Assembly: GCA_015061575.1 (NCBI GenBank) | Contig: SUWF01000003.1 | Location: 41,582-105,581, forward strand | Direction of reading: 5' to 3' | Length of the DNA: 64,000 nucleotides | DNA from: Lentisphaerota bacterium | GTDB taxonomy: Bacteria > Verrucomicrobiota > Lentisphaeria > Victivallales > Victivallaceae | In this document: positions 1-8,662 of the stretch, one piece after another | Position numbering within the stretch: position 1 is the first letter of the stretch | How the letters are laid out: every line of letters starts with the position of its first letter | Made by a program: the position numbers and the translations under genes | The notes under the pieces: model-generated | What the model saw: only the letters and a program-made list of their open reading frames with translations | The model's database searches: none | Told to the model about the DNA's origin: nothing

Positions 1-1291
1 GGCGCAGGGCAAAGTAAGTCGGGTGATTGCCGAAGCCCCGGGGATGGCTGATTCCGAAGTCGTAACTTGTATTGCGGGCGCTTTCATCGCTGCCGGGGAC
101 GACTGCGGCATGAGCGGCTAATAGTTCCATGTTTTTCTTGCTCAACGTGTGGAAAGCTGCCCGGGCTCCGGCGGCATCCTGCCGGATGATCTGCAAACAG
201 AGTTCGGCCGGAGTCGTGTTATGCTTTTGAGCCGCCTGACTTAAAAACATGGAGCAGTAAGCATCAAAGGGCGCCGCTGCGGAAATCAACCGCACCTGCT
301 GCCAGTATTCCATGCTGCGCTGGGCTTGCAAACCTTGCCGGGCCTGTTCAAAAACTTCCGGCTGCTGCAGTATCTGCATAAGTTTTATATCATCCATATC
401 GTCAAACGGAGCGGGCAATATCACGCTTAATTGCGTCATGGAGGCATCGTAGCAGTAGACATCGCCGGTAACACGCATATAAGGCGTTTGCAAAGCTTGC
501 AGGATGGCGGGCAATTTATGATGGTTAGCTGCTCCGGCGGTTTTCAGATGGCTGAGGTGGAGCTTGGTTAAATTGGCTTGCCGGGCGATTTGCAAGGTTT
601 CCTGCAATGCTTCTTCCAGTTCGTTGCCTTCGCTTTTCAGATGCACCGTGCAGATCTTGTTGTGCCGGGCGACTACTTGCAGCAAAGCGCAGAGTTCTTC
701 CGGCGTGGCAAAACAGCCCGGCACATAGAGCAGCCCCAGCGATAACCCCGGGCTGCCGGCACTCAATTCTTTGTCCAGCAAAAGCTGCATATCCTGCAAT
801 TCGCTGGCAGAAAGGTGTTTTTTTTCGTATCCGGCCACGGCGGCACGCAAGGTGTTGTGCCCGGTCAGACTGAAGAGTTCCAGCGCACAATTCCGCTTGC
901 GCAGTTCATTTTGATATGAATCGTGATCGCTCCAGGTCAGCGGAATTTGATATTGCCGGTAAAGTTCCTGCAGATGCGCACGGTTTTTTTCTGTCAGCGG
1001 GAATGGCGATAAACCACAGTTGCCGGATACTTCAAAGGCAATCCCCTGAGCTTGTTTGCCCACTGCTTCGGGCATGGCCATAACGGATATATCGGAGTGG
1101 CCGTGCGCATCGACAAAAGCCGGGCAGAGCAGCTGGCCGGGCTCCAGAAGTATATCGCCGGGAGCTTCAACTGCAAAGTCTCCGGCTTCCACGCTTTGGA
1201 TAATGCCGCCGGCGGTGGTGACTCTGCCGCTGTATATATGATTGTTTACGCCGTCGGCAATGCCGGGGCAGATCAATCGCCGGATCTTCAT
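1..1291 (-). CDS. N-acyl-D-amino-acid deacylase family amidohydrolase (3' end outside window)
   Basis: This is a metal-dependent amidohydrolase of the D-aminoacylase group, which removes acyl groups from N-acyl-D-amino acids; the real substrate is unknown. About 430 codons are visible and the C-terminus lies beyond base 1. Family signs are the early metal-binding HGH (residues 63-65), a GNCGLSPFP block near residue 90, an SPGLSLGLLYVPG block in the middle, an HLKSEG block, and GSDES followed by HPRGFGNHP near the end. There is no signal peptide, so it is probably cytoplasmic. Its ATG overlaps the stop of the upstream transferase gene as ATGA, so the two are translationally coupled. A role in recycling D-amino-acid-containing wall peptides would fit that neighbour, but this is inference. 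Confidence 0.85.
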   Translation of the reverse strand, partial: MKIRRLICPGIADGVNNHIYSGRVTTAGGIIQSVEAGDFAVEAPGDILLEPGQLLCPAFVDAHGHSDISVMAMPEAVGKQAQGIAFEVSGNCGLSPFPLTEKNRAHLQELYRQYQIPLTWSDHDSYQNELRKRNCALELFSLTGHNTLRAAVAGYEKKHLSASELQDMQLLLDKELSAGSPGLSLGLLYVPGCFATPEELCALLQVVARHNKICTVHLKSEGNELEEALQETLQIARQANLTKLHLSHLKTAGAANHHKLPAILQALQTPYMRVTGDVYCYDASMTQLSVILPAPFDDMDDIKLMQILQQPEVFEQARQGLQAQRSMEYWQQVRLISAAAPFDAYCSMFLSQAAQKHNTTPAELCLQIIRQDAAGARAAFHTLSKKNMELLAAHAAVVPGSDESARNTSYDFGISHPRGFGNHPTYFALR

Positions 1292-2439
1292 TTTTTGAGC
1301 TTATCCGGCGGTACTACGCTATCCAGATCGTGCGGGATCACGGCGTATTGCAAAATGGTTATCAACATCAGCAGCAAAAGCATTTGTACTGATATAACTA
1401 TTGTGGTGGCCAGCGAACTCCACAAGATAGGCAGACTGCTCAAGCCGGTCAGCAAACACAATATATGCACCAGCTGGACTGCCCGCTTGCGGCTCAGGCC
1501 CATGCGGACAAAGCGGTGCGATATGTGGTTGTGGTCGCCGATCCAGAACGGTTTGCCGTTGAGCGTGCGCACTACCGTTACGGTCATGGCGTCAAAAATC
1601 GGCACCGCCAGAATACATAACGGTATAAGTACCGGTACTTTGCTGGCGGCTATTGCCGGGTTGAAATAGGTCGTGCCGGTGCTGGCCACCGCCAGCAGAT
1701 AACCCAGAAAATGACTGCCGCCATCGCCCATGAAAATCGACGCCGGAGTGTAGTTGTAAAACCAGAAGCCCAATGCGCATCCGGCGCCCAACGCACTCAA
1801 TGTGGCAATAAAATATTGCTGCTGAAAGCCCGCCGCTACGGTGAACAATATCAGTGCGATAGCCGCTGTGCCTGCCGCCAGACCATCCATATTGTCAAAA
1901 AAGTTGATTGCATTCATCAGCATCATAAACCAGAACACGGTAATAACGTAACTGATCCATGGCGCTGAAATAAACAGCGATATACGCATTTCGCCCGGGC
2001 CGGCCGCCAGCAAAGCTATCAACAGCTGGCCGAGGAATTTCCAGTGGGCTTTCAGGCCCTTTATGTCGTCGATGGTTCCCAGCAGTACCGCAGCGGCCGC
2101 TCCGGCGGCAATGATTGCGATCCGGAACAAGTTGTTTTGCGCTCCGGGCAGGTAGCGGTTGATGATTTCCGCCTGTTCCAAACCGCTTGAGCAGTGCCAG
2201 CTCAACAGTCCGGCTGCCAGCATCAGCAGCCAGCCGGAAAACATGGCCGCTCCGCCCAGCAGCGGTGTGGCTGCGCCATGGAATTTATGTTTTTCGCCCT
2301 TGGGCCGATCCATAATATCCCAGACTGCAGCGAGTTTTTGGGCCAGCGGAGTCAGCAGCAAAACTGCCGCTGTGCCGCCCAGCAATGCCAGAAAATAGAT
2401 ATGATACCATTGAATAAGCATTTTTTTGTTGACTTTCAT
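1288..2439 (-). CDS. Glycosyltransferase family 4 (WecA/MraY-type polyprenyl-phosphate sugar-1-phosphate transferase)
   Basis: A polytopic membrane enzyme of 383 residues that should transfer a sugar-1-phosphate from a UDP-sugar to undecaprenyl phosphate. Hallmarks are visible in order: HGAATPLLGG (about 54-63), the Mg-binding DD pair at 124-125, NFFDNMDGLAAG with the acidic catalytic region at 182-185, GDGGSHFLGY near 240, and the C-terminal GDHNHISHR loop. That last loop is the WecA/TagO version (PF..D..H.HH) rather than the MraY version, so an O-antigen or teichoic-type initiating enzyme is likelier than the lipid I synthase. The start is uncertain: no clear ribosome binding site precedes either the first ATG or the ATG six codons later. 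The gene is coupled to the amidohydrolase downstream. Confidence 0.85.
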   Translation of the reverse strand: MKVNKKMLIQWYHIYFLALLGGTAAVLLLTPLAQKLAAVWDIMDRPKGEKHKFHGAATPLLGGAAMFSGWLLMLAAGLLSWHCSSGLEQAEIINRYLPGAQNNLFRIAIIAAGAAAAVLLGTIDDIKGLKAHWKFLGQLLIALLAAGPGEMRISLFISAPWISYVITVFWFMMLMNAINFFDNMDGLAAGTAAIALILFTVAAGFQQQYFIATLSALGAGCALGFWFYNYTPASIFMGDGGSHFLGYLLAVASTGTTYFNPAIAASKVPVLIPLCILAVPIFDAMTVTVVRTLNGKPFWIGDHNHISHRFVRMGLSRKRAVQLVHILCLLTGLSSLPILWSSLATTIVISVQMLLLLMLITILQYAVIPHDLDSVVPPDKLKK

Positions 2440-2516
2440 TTGAAAAATTTTATAAAATAGCTATCTTAATAAGATAACGCATAAATAATGCGTTTGCAAG
2501 TTATGGAGAATATTTT

Positions 2517-3473
2517 ATGCGCAAACAATATGTTTTTGGCCCGGTAGCTTCCCGCCGTTTGGGTCGTTCGCTTGGCGTGGATATGGTTCCGGCCAAGACT
2601 TGTACCATAGATTGCATCTACTGCGAAGCCGGTAAGACTGACAAATTGACCTGTCAGCGCAAGGAATATGTTCCGCTGGCGGCTGTGCAAGCTGAATTGC
2701 AGGAGGTGCTGGCATCTTCGCCGGAACTGGATTATATAACTTTTTCCGGAGCGGGTGAGCCGACTTTGAACAGTCAATGGGGTGAGCTGGCTTGCTGGCT
2801 CAAGCAGAATTATCCGCAATACCGGATTTGTCTTTTGACCAACGGTACTTTGCTGAACGATCCGCAGGTGCGGAAAAATTTGCAGTATGTGGATCTGGCG
2901 GTGCCGAATTTTGATGCCGGCAATGCTGAAGAATTGGCCATAATCAACCGGCCCGCAGATGGTATAACGGTCGAAAGCATCGCAGAAGGCATCCGGCAGG
3001 CCGCCGCAGAATATCCCGGCAAACTGGTGCTGGAACTTTTTATTGTGCCGGGAGTTAATGATTCCGATAAAAGCATTGCCGCCTTTGCAGAGTATATAAA
3101 AAGCTTTGCCGGTCTGCGCATGGTGCAGCTCAATACGCTTGACCGCCCCGGCGTGGTGGATTGGATCAAGCCTGCTGATGCCGCAACCATAAAAAGATTT
3201 ATTGAAGGGTTGCAGGATATCGTGCCGGTGGAATCAGTCGGCCGTTACCGTTGCCGCAGTTCAGCATGGCAAAGCGATATAAAGCCCGATGATATGGATA
3301 ATATTCTGCTGGATATGGTCAAACACCGGGCCGTGTCGGCTGCAGATATTGCCGCAGCATTGAAAATTTCGCTGGAGGAGGCAGGCAAGCGGGCGGAACA
3401 GCTGGTGAGTTCCGGATTGCTGGCGGCAGAAAAAAATGGTAAGGATATTTTCTATTCTCCGGGGGTAAATTGA
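2517..3473 (+). CDS. Radical SAM protein with C-terminal winged-helix-like domain
   Basis: A 318-residue radical SAM enzyme. The 4Fe-4S/SAM motif CTIDCIYC has its cysteines at residues 29, 33 and 36, and the GAGEPTLN stretch is a typical SAM-binding glycine-rich segment. The N-terminal half resembles the COG0731-type radical SAM proteins (relatives of wyosine-base enzymes), whose substrates are mostly unknown. Residues from about 255 to the end (LDMVKHRAVSAADIAAALK and following) look like a small winged helix, as often appended in this group. A good AGGAGA-like site (tggaga) lies 7-8 bases before the ATG. It starts a rightward group but is separated from mreC by about 100 bases, so co-transcription is uncertain. 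The reaction cannot be named from sequence. Confidence 0.8.
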   Translation: MRKQYVFGPVASRRLGRSLGVDMVPAKTCTIDCIYCEAGKTDKLTCQRKEYVPLAAVQAELQEVLASSPELDYITFSGAGEPTLNSQWGELACWLKQNYPQYRICLLTNGTLLNDPQVRKNLQYVDLAVPNFDAGNAEELAIINRPADGITVESIAEGIRQAAAEYPGKLVLELFIVPGVNDSDKSIAAFAEYIKSFAGLRMVQLNTLDRPGVVDWIKPADAATIKRFIEGLQDIVPVESVGRYRCRSSAWQSDIKPDDMDNILLDMVKHRAVSAADIAAALKISLEEAGKRAEQLVSSGLLAAEKNGKDIFYSPGVN

Positions 3474-3570
3474 TCCGGAAAAATTGCATAACGCATCGGT
3501 ATATAGTATATTAAAAGGTGTGAAGTGAATTTTACTGAAAGTATGCTGTCGGCAAAAAATAAGGTTGTTC

Positions 3571-4479
3571 ATGCTGTATAAAAACCGTAAAAAAAATAAT
3601 ACATCACCACTGCCGGTAAGCCGTCCGGCCGGGAATTGGCATCTGGCGTGGTATTTACTGATACCGCTGGTGCTGCTGTTGGCCATTGCGGCTCCGTGGC
3701 GCAGACTGGTGGGGAATTTTTTTGCGCCCTATTTGAGCGTTCCGGCGGCCATCGGCAACCAGGTGGCCGATCAGACGCTGAAAATGCGCAGCCGCACTGC
3801 GCTGGCTGAAGAAATCGTCAGACTGCGCAAACAGAATTTGCTTATGACTCTGGAACTTAACGGCCTCCGGAAGCTTAAAGATGAAAATATCCAGTTGCGG
3901 GCCATGCTGGATCTCAACAGTCCGCCGGGATATAACTATCTTACTTGCAGCGTGATATTGCGTGATCCCTGGATGTGGGACAGCGGTTTTACCATCGACC
4001 GGGGCAGCAAAGATGGTCTGGAGCCCGGTTTGGCGGTGATCGCTCCGGCTCCGGATCGACAGGGCAGGGTGATTTTGCTGGGCGTGATCGAAAGCGTATC
4101 CAAGCGGACAGCCCGGGTCATGAGTGTGCTGAATCCGGAATTTCATATTTCTGTATCGCTGCCGGAATCCGGTGCGGTGGGCTTTTTGAACTCCGGGCAG
4201 AATATGCAGTCCAGCGGCGGAACTGCCGCAATCGGTTTTTTGCCGGCCAACCGGACGTTTGCTTTGAACGAACCGATCTATACCACCGGATTTGAAGCCG
4301 CCGTACCGGCCGGACTCTGGGTCGGCAGTCTGGAAAGCATTGCGCCGTCAGCACTGCCGTTTGATAACCGCCTGTACCGCCGCGGGGTCATGCGTCCCGC
4401 CGGAAACTTTGAACATTTGCGCACGGTAGTGGTGGCCAGATTGCTGCGCATGGATAATAATACGGATGCAGAACGATGA
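3571..4479 (+). CDS. mreC: Rod shape-determining protein MreC
   Basis: MreC is the bitopic periplasmic scaffold of the elongasome, linking MreB/MreD to PBP2 and RodA. The protein has an N-terminal transmembrane helix (about residues 22-40), a coiled-coil segment (about 70-110, rich in L, R, K and E), and the beta-domain signature DPWMWDSGFTIDRGSKDGL followed by paired beta barrels. The reading frame is open from a TTG at 3565, but AAGG at 3561-3564 sits six bases before the ATG at 3571 and would abut the TTG, so 3571 is preferred. The stop overlaps the start of mreD (ATGA). The mreC-mreD-PBP2 order is the classical one; mreB is not in this window. Confidence 0.93.
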   Translation: MLYKNRKKNNTSPLPVSRPAGNWHLAWYLLIPLVLLLAIAAPWRRLVGNFFAPYLSVPAAIGNQVADQTLKMRSRTALAEEIVRLRKQNLLMTLELNGLRKLKDENIQLRAMLDLNSPPGYNYLTCSVILRDPWMWDSGFTIDRGSKDGLEPGLAVIAPAPDRQGRVILLGVIESVSKRTARVMSVLNPEFHISVSLPESGAVGFLNSGQNMQSSGGTAAIGFLPANRTFALNEPIYTTGFEAAVPAGLWVGSLESIAPSALPFDNRLYRRGVMRPAGNFEHLRTVVVARLLRMDNNTDAER

Positions 4480-5000
4480 TCAACAAGGTGGTCTTTCTGC
4501 TGTTGAGTGAATTGTTTTTGCTGTTGGTTCAGCTGATGCTCGGCTCGCTGGGCTGGCCGCTGCCGCTGGCGTTGATGGGCGTGTTTTATTTTACTTTGGC
4601 GTATGGCCGCAGCTGGGGGATCGCCGGAGCTATGATCGTGGGTATGGTGCTGGCAGTGCTGTATGGCGGCAGCTGGAATCTGCTGCATATAGCAGTCGAT
4701 CCGCTGCTGGTGTGCTATCTGGATTGGTGGATTTCTCGACACGACGAAAGTGTTACCGCAGATTTCTGGCAGCCCGGCGCTGTGGCGGCGGTCGCCGGAG
4801 CGTTACCGGCGCTGGCGGCGATGATCGAACTCTGGCAAAGTAGCGGCAGTTTGCCCGGATCCTGGTATATGCTGTTGCTGGATCTGGCTTGGAGTGCAAC
4901 GATTTCGAGCGGGATCTTTATGCTTATATTGCTGTTGGGCGAGGCGTTTGGTGAATATTTGGGTTTGCCCCGTTTCTTAAATCGCAAGGTGCGCAAATGA
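4476..5000 (+). CDS. mreD: Rod shape-determining protein MreD
   Basis: A 174-residue integral membrane protein with about five hydrophobic segments. Sequence conservation of MreD is weak, so the call rests on size, the hydrophobic profile and position exactly between mreC and the PBP2 gene. It overlaps both neighbours by four bases (ATGA at each junction), which indicates tight translational coupling within the elongasome operon. MreD is thought to stabilise the MreC-MreB-RodA-PBP2 complex. The segment around AYGRSWGIAGAMIVG resembles the second helix of known MreD proteins. Confidence 0.85.
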   Translation: MINKVVFLLLSELFLLLVQLMLGSLGWPLPLALMGVFYFTLAYGRSWGIAGAMIVGMVLAVLYGGSWNLLHIAVDPLLVCYLDWWISRHDESVTADFWQPGAVAAVAGALPALAAMIELWQSSGSLPGSWYMLLLDLAWSATISSGIFMLILLLGEAFGEYLGLPRFLNRKVRK

Positions 5001-6820
5001 ATAACGGAAAATTTGACAGTTTCCGGCTGCGGATGCTGATAATCGCCTGCTTGATGATCGTGGGTTTTACTGTTTTGCTGGGCAAACTGTGGTACGAGCA
5101 AATATGCTACGGCGAACGCTACCGCAAAAGCATTACCCGCCAATCGGTGCGCCGGGTGCGGCTGCCGGGGATGCGGGGACAGATCTTTACTTCGGATTAT
5201 TGTCTGCTGGCCGGTAATGCCCCCAGTTATGATCTGGTTTTTTATCTGCAGGAAATGCGCCGGAACTCCCGGCGGCGCACGATCGAAAATATCCGCAAGA
5301 TCGCTGTCAAACTGGCTGCTGAACTCAACCGTTCCGACTCGCTGAGCGAAGAGAAGATCCGCAAACATATCCGTACCAAACCGGGCTTGCCGCTGGTTAT
5401 CTACAAAGGCTTGTCCGAAATCGAACTGGCCCGGGCCTATCAGCTGATGCCGCAAATGCCGGGGATCGGGATCGAATGCAGCCCCATACGGCACTATCCG
5501 ATGAAATCCATGGCGTCGCTGGTGGTGGGCTTTGCCCGGTCGGAATCATTGGACGAAGCAGTGGACAGACGGGATTATTTTTATTATCAATCCGACCTTG
5601 CGGGCAAAAGCGGTGTGGAACAGGCCTTTGAAGAACAGGCCGGTTTGCGCAGTGTGCCGGGCTTGCGGGGATTCCCGGGGGTGGAACTCATTCAGGTGGA
5701 TCATTTGGGGTATGTCAGTGCCCGGCGCCTGGAGTATCACCCGGCGTGGACTGGCAGCAATGTGGTGCTGACTTTGGACTCCCGGGCGCAGCTTATCGGC
5801 GAAGAACTCATGCAGGGCAAACGGGGCGCTCTGGTGCTGCTCAATGCCGACAGCGGCGAAGTGCTGGCGCTGGTATCCAGCCCCCACTATGATCTGGCGC
5901 GCACTACTCCGGTGTGGAGCAATCGCTACTATCAACAGCTGCTCAAAGACCCGGCGCTGCCGATGTTTGCCCGGGCCACCAGCGGTGCTTACATGCCCGG
6001 ATCGATCATCAAACCGCTGGCAGCGCTGGCGGCACTGCGGAACAATTGGCAGCCCGCCCGGCGCATTGAGTGCGACGGACGCAGCATGATCGGCAAGTCC
6101 AGTATCGCCTGTGCCAACCGTTACGGACATGGCGAATTGAGCCTGCCGGAAGCCATCGAACGCTCCTGCAACGATTATTTTATTGAAATGGGGCAGGAGA
6201 TCGGCGTGGAAAAACTTGCAGAAATGTATCAGGAGGCCGGTATCGGCAGCCGCACCGGTCTGGAGATCGGCGGCACTGCCGGGCGCAATCCGCTGCAGGT
6301 GATCGAAGAAGGCAAATACAAGTGGACTCAATATGATACGGCATTGGTTTCCATCGGGCAGGGTAAAGTGCTGCTTTCGCCATTGCAGGCGGCTATGTTT
6401 ACAGCGGCGATCGCCAATGGCGGCAAGCTTATGACCCCGCAGCTGCTCAAAGAAGTTTATGACGAAAACGGCAAACTGCTGTTCCGCAATCAGTCGCGCA
6501 TGATCCGGCAGTGGCAGCTGCCAGTTGGCGCATTGGATGTTGTCCGGCAGGGCATGTATCAGGTGGTAAATTCTCCGCAGGGCAGCGGCAAAGGCGCCAA
6601 AAGTCAACGGCTTACCGTTTACGGCAAAACCGGTACGGCCGAAGTCAGTGCCGGGCGGGGACGGTTGATCAACAATACCTGGTTTACGGCGTTTTTGACT
6701 CATAACAACGTGCGCTATGCCGTTGTTGTGATGGTCGAAGAAGGCCGCTCCGGCGGCCGGAGCTGTGCGCCGCTGGCCCGGGATTTTCTGGAACGTTATC
6801 TGTTGGGAGGTATGCCGTGA
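4997..6820 (+). CDS. mrdA: Penicillin-binding protein 2 (elongasome transpeptidase)
   Basis: A class B penicillin-binding protein of 607 residues that cross-links peptidoglycan during side-wall elongation. It has a short cytoplasmic tail and one membrane helix (about 11-31), a dimerisation/pedestal domain (about 50-230, ending with the typical GKSGVEQAFEEQ segment) and a transpeptidase domain. The three catalytic motifs are intact: S336-I-I-K339 (in MPGSIIKP), S390-C-N392 and K544-T-G546 (in YGKTGTAEV). The start overlaps the stop of mreD. Unlike the PBP-like protein at 37.2-37.8 kb, it retains its full catalytic module and is presumably the functional partner of the elongation SEDS protein. 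Confidence 0.95.
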   Translation: MNNGKFDSFRLRMLIIACLMIVGFTVLLGKLWYEQICYGERYRKSITRQSVRRVRLPGMRGQIFTSDYCLLAGNAPSYDLVFYLQEMRRNSRRRTIENIRKIAVKLAAELNRSDSLSEEKIRKHIRTKPGLPLVIYKGLSEIELARAYQLMPQMPGIGIECSPIRHYPMKSMASLVVGFARSESLDEAVDRRDYFYYQSDLAGKSGVEQAFEEQAGLRSVPGLRGFPGVELIQVDHLGYVSARRLEYHPAWTGSNVVLTLDSRAQLIGEELMQGKRGALVLLNADSGEVLALVSSPHYDLARTTPVWSNRYYQQLLKDPALPMFARATSGAYMPGSIIKPLAALAALRNNWQPARRIECDGRSMIGKSSIACANRYGHGELSLPEAIERSCNDYFIEMGQEIGVEKLAEMYQEAGIGSRTGLEIGGTAGRNPLQVIEEGKYKWTQYDTALVSIGQGKVLLSPLQAAMFTAAIANGGKLMTPQLLKEVYDENGKLLFRNQSRMIRQWQLPVGALDVVRQGMYQVVNSPQGSGKGAKSQRLTVYGKTGTAEVSAGRGRLINNTWFTAFLTHNNVRYAVVVMVEEGRSGGRSCAPLARDFLERYLLGGMP

Positions 6821-7569
6821 ACGATTGTTCAGGAAGTATCCGGCGGGCGTTGATCACCGGCGGCGGACGGCGGATCGGCGCAGAATTGGTCAAACGCTGT
6901 GCCGCATTGGGTTTTGAAGTTCATTGCCATGTTTGGCGGTCGCAAGCTGCTGCGCAGGAATTGCTTGCCCAACTGCCCGGAAAAAATCATCAGCTGAGCT
7001 GCTGCGATTTGAGTTCACCGGAGGATCGGCAAAACTGGCTGAAAACTTTGCCGGGCTTTGATCTGGTGATCAACAACGCCAGCTGCTACCGGCTGACCCC
7101 GGCGGGCGGGAGCGAAAAAGCTTCCGACCGTCAGCGGTACTGGCAGGTCAATTACCATGCGCCGCTGGAAATAATTGCGCATCAGAAAAATTTATTGCGC
7201 CACGGCCGGAACGCTTTGGCTATAACTCTTTTGGATTGTGATGTTTTGGAGCCGGATGGCGGCCTTAAACCATATAGCGAAGTACCTGTTGGAACGGATT
7301 CTTATTTGGCTACCCGCATAGCGTTGGCGCACAAATTGTTGGAACTGAGCAAAGAGTATGCTCCGGCGCTGCGGCTGGATGCGATCGCTCCGGGGCCGGT
7401 GCTGCCGCCGGTGGACTGCGTAGGGCCGGGCATGACCAGAATTTTGCAGAAAGTCCCCATGCAAAGCAGCGTGGGGGTGGAAGAGATCGCCAATGCTGCG
7501 GAATTTTTCTGGCGCAATCCGGCGCTGACCGGAGTGATATTGCCGGTGGATGGCGGAATGCACCTCTGA
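6817..7569 (+). CDS. Short-chain dehydrogenase/reductase, pteridine-reductase-like, with altered active site
   Basis: A Rossmann-fold SDR of 250 residues. The N-terminal cofactor motif TGGGRRIG resembles the arginine-containing NADP motif of FolM/PTR1-type pteridine reductases, and VINNAS corresponds to the conserved NNAG segment. The C-terminal APGPVLPP and VDGGMHL segments are also typical. The usual YxxxK catalytic pair reads Y-L-A-T-R, so the lysine is replaced by arginine; an aspartate-rich LLDCD stretch lies where the serine or aspartate is expected. It starts at a GTG overlapping the PBP2 stop (GTGA), so it is coupled to the mre operon. Reductase activity is plausible but the lysine change makes it uncertain; dihydromonapterin/dihydrofolate reductase is one possibility. 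Confidence 0.8.
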   Translation: MNDCSGSIRRALITGGGRRIGAELVKRCAALGFEVHCHVWRSQAAAQELLAQLPGKNHQLSCCDLSSPEDRQNWLKTLPGFDLVINNASCYRLTPAGGSEKASDRQRYWQVNYHAPLEIIAHQKNLLRHGRNALAITLLDCDVLEPDGGLKPYSEVPVGTDSYLATRIALAHKLLELSKEYAPALRLDAIAPGPVLPPVDCVGPGMTRILQKVPMQSSVGVEEIANAAEFFWRNPALTGVILPVDGGMHL

Positions 7570-7619
7570 AAAATTATCCATCGCCTTGGCAGAAAAACCT
7601 TGCCGCAGGAAGTGCAAAA

Positions 7620-8489
7620 TCACATTTGCGAACTGCTTTTCCGGTTGCGGTAGTCACCGGGGGAGTCGCCAAAGTATTTTCTGAATATCCGGATAAAATA
7701 ACTGGTGTAATTATAGCCGCATTGAGTGGCGATTTCATCTACGGAAATGCTTTTATCACCAAGCAGATGCAATGCGTGTTCCATTCTGATTCTGGTCAAA
7801 TACTCATTGACGCCGCTGCCGGTGTATTTGTGAACCAGTCTGGAGAGATGCGATGGAGTTATGCGCAGGTCTTTAGCTATGGAATACCGGGACAGCTCCT
7901 GCGAAAAACTCCGTTCGATGTACTCCTGTATACATTCCCAGAGAAAGCGGCTGCGATCCCGTTTTTCTTCATTGGGCTGCTCAATATTTCCGATAACGAT
8001 CTTGAGCATTGCCATAAAGTTGTAATACGTTGCCGGAGAATCAGCTGTGGCATTACAAAGCGCCTGCAGCGTGTGTACGCCCTGTAAGTTCAGTTTATTT
8101 ATGGAGTGATAAAATATATCCGGGCCGTTGGAGAGCGGCCGGGGCGGAGAATCCTGATGCTGGTCGATGTAAATAGTACGGATGAACCGTTCGTGGAAAA
8201 CCAGCGAAAGCATTTGATGGGGTTTGTGCCACAACTCCTGACTCCACGCATCCCCGGGGCAGATGAGGACTTCGCCGGGCAGAAAATCCCGTTCGCAAAT
8301 GCTGTTGTTGCAGGCATAGCGCATGGGTTTGGGGTTATGCAGAGGAATGATCAATCGGGGAAAACGGGTCGACTGAGCATTACTTTCCGGCGGCGGCAGC
8401 GGGCGGGATTGAGCAATGATAAAGTTGTTGTATTGCAAATCGACCGCCTTATGCAAAAAATATAAGATCTTTTCTTTGTTTACTAACAT
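7620..8489 (-). CDS. AraC-family transcriptional regulator
   Basis: A 289-residue regulator. Residues 1 to about 150 form a probable cupin-type effector domain (LPGEVLICPGDAW segment), and the last 100 residues are the double helix-turn-helix of the AraC/XylS family. IAKDLRITPSHLSRLVHKY is the first HTH, and VDEIATQCGYNYTSYFIRIF followed by the FRKYFGDSPGDYR signature is the second. The start is supported by AGGTGA five bases before the ATG. It is transcribed divergently from the sialidase gene, so it probably controls the glycan genes on the right and itself from the shared 173-base region. The inducer is unknown; a liberated sugar is the natural guess. Confidence 0.9.
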   Translation of the reverse strand: MLVNKEKILYFLHKAVDLQYNNFIIAQSRPLPPPESNAQSTRFPRLIIPLHNPKPMRYACNNSICERDFLPGEVLICPGDAWSQELWHKPHQMLSLVFHERFIRTIYIDQHQDSPPRPLSNGPDIFYHSINKLNLQGVHTLQALCNATADSPATYYNFMAMLKIVIGNIEQPNEEKRDRSRFLWECIQEYIERSFSQELSRYSIAKDLRITPSHLSRLVHKYTGSGVNEYLTRIRMEHALHLLGDKSISVDEIATQCGYNYTSYFIRIFRKYFGDSPGDYRNRKSSSQM

Positions 8490-8662
8490 ATTGTCACCTG
8501 ATTGCAGTTTTTTTTACAAAGTATCACCGAAAAATCATTTGTCAAGTTATTTTGTTAAAAAAGTATTATTATTGCTATTTTTCCATCATTGAATTTTAAT
8601 TTTTTTTACAGTATATTTTTAGTAGAAATGTAATTTATGAAGCAAGTCTGAAGGAGAATTTT
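8490..8662. promoter_or_regulatory. Divergent regulatory region between araC-type gene and sialidase operon
   Basis: An AT-rich 173-base intergenic region. Two similar blocks in direct orientation, eight T followed by ACA(AA)GTAT, occur at 8508-8524 and 8600-8614, and could be half-sites for the AraC-type regulator. TTGTCA at about 8540 is followed 19 bases later by TATTAT, a possible promoter toward the sialidase gene. AGGAG sits just before the sialidase ATG. The assignment of operators is inference. Confidence 0.4.

Noticed and set aside
1592..1968. Short frames on both strands within the transferase gene
   Set aside because: Overlap a conserved membrane enzyme and show no motif or ribosome binding site.
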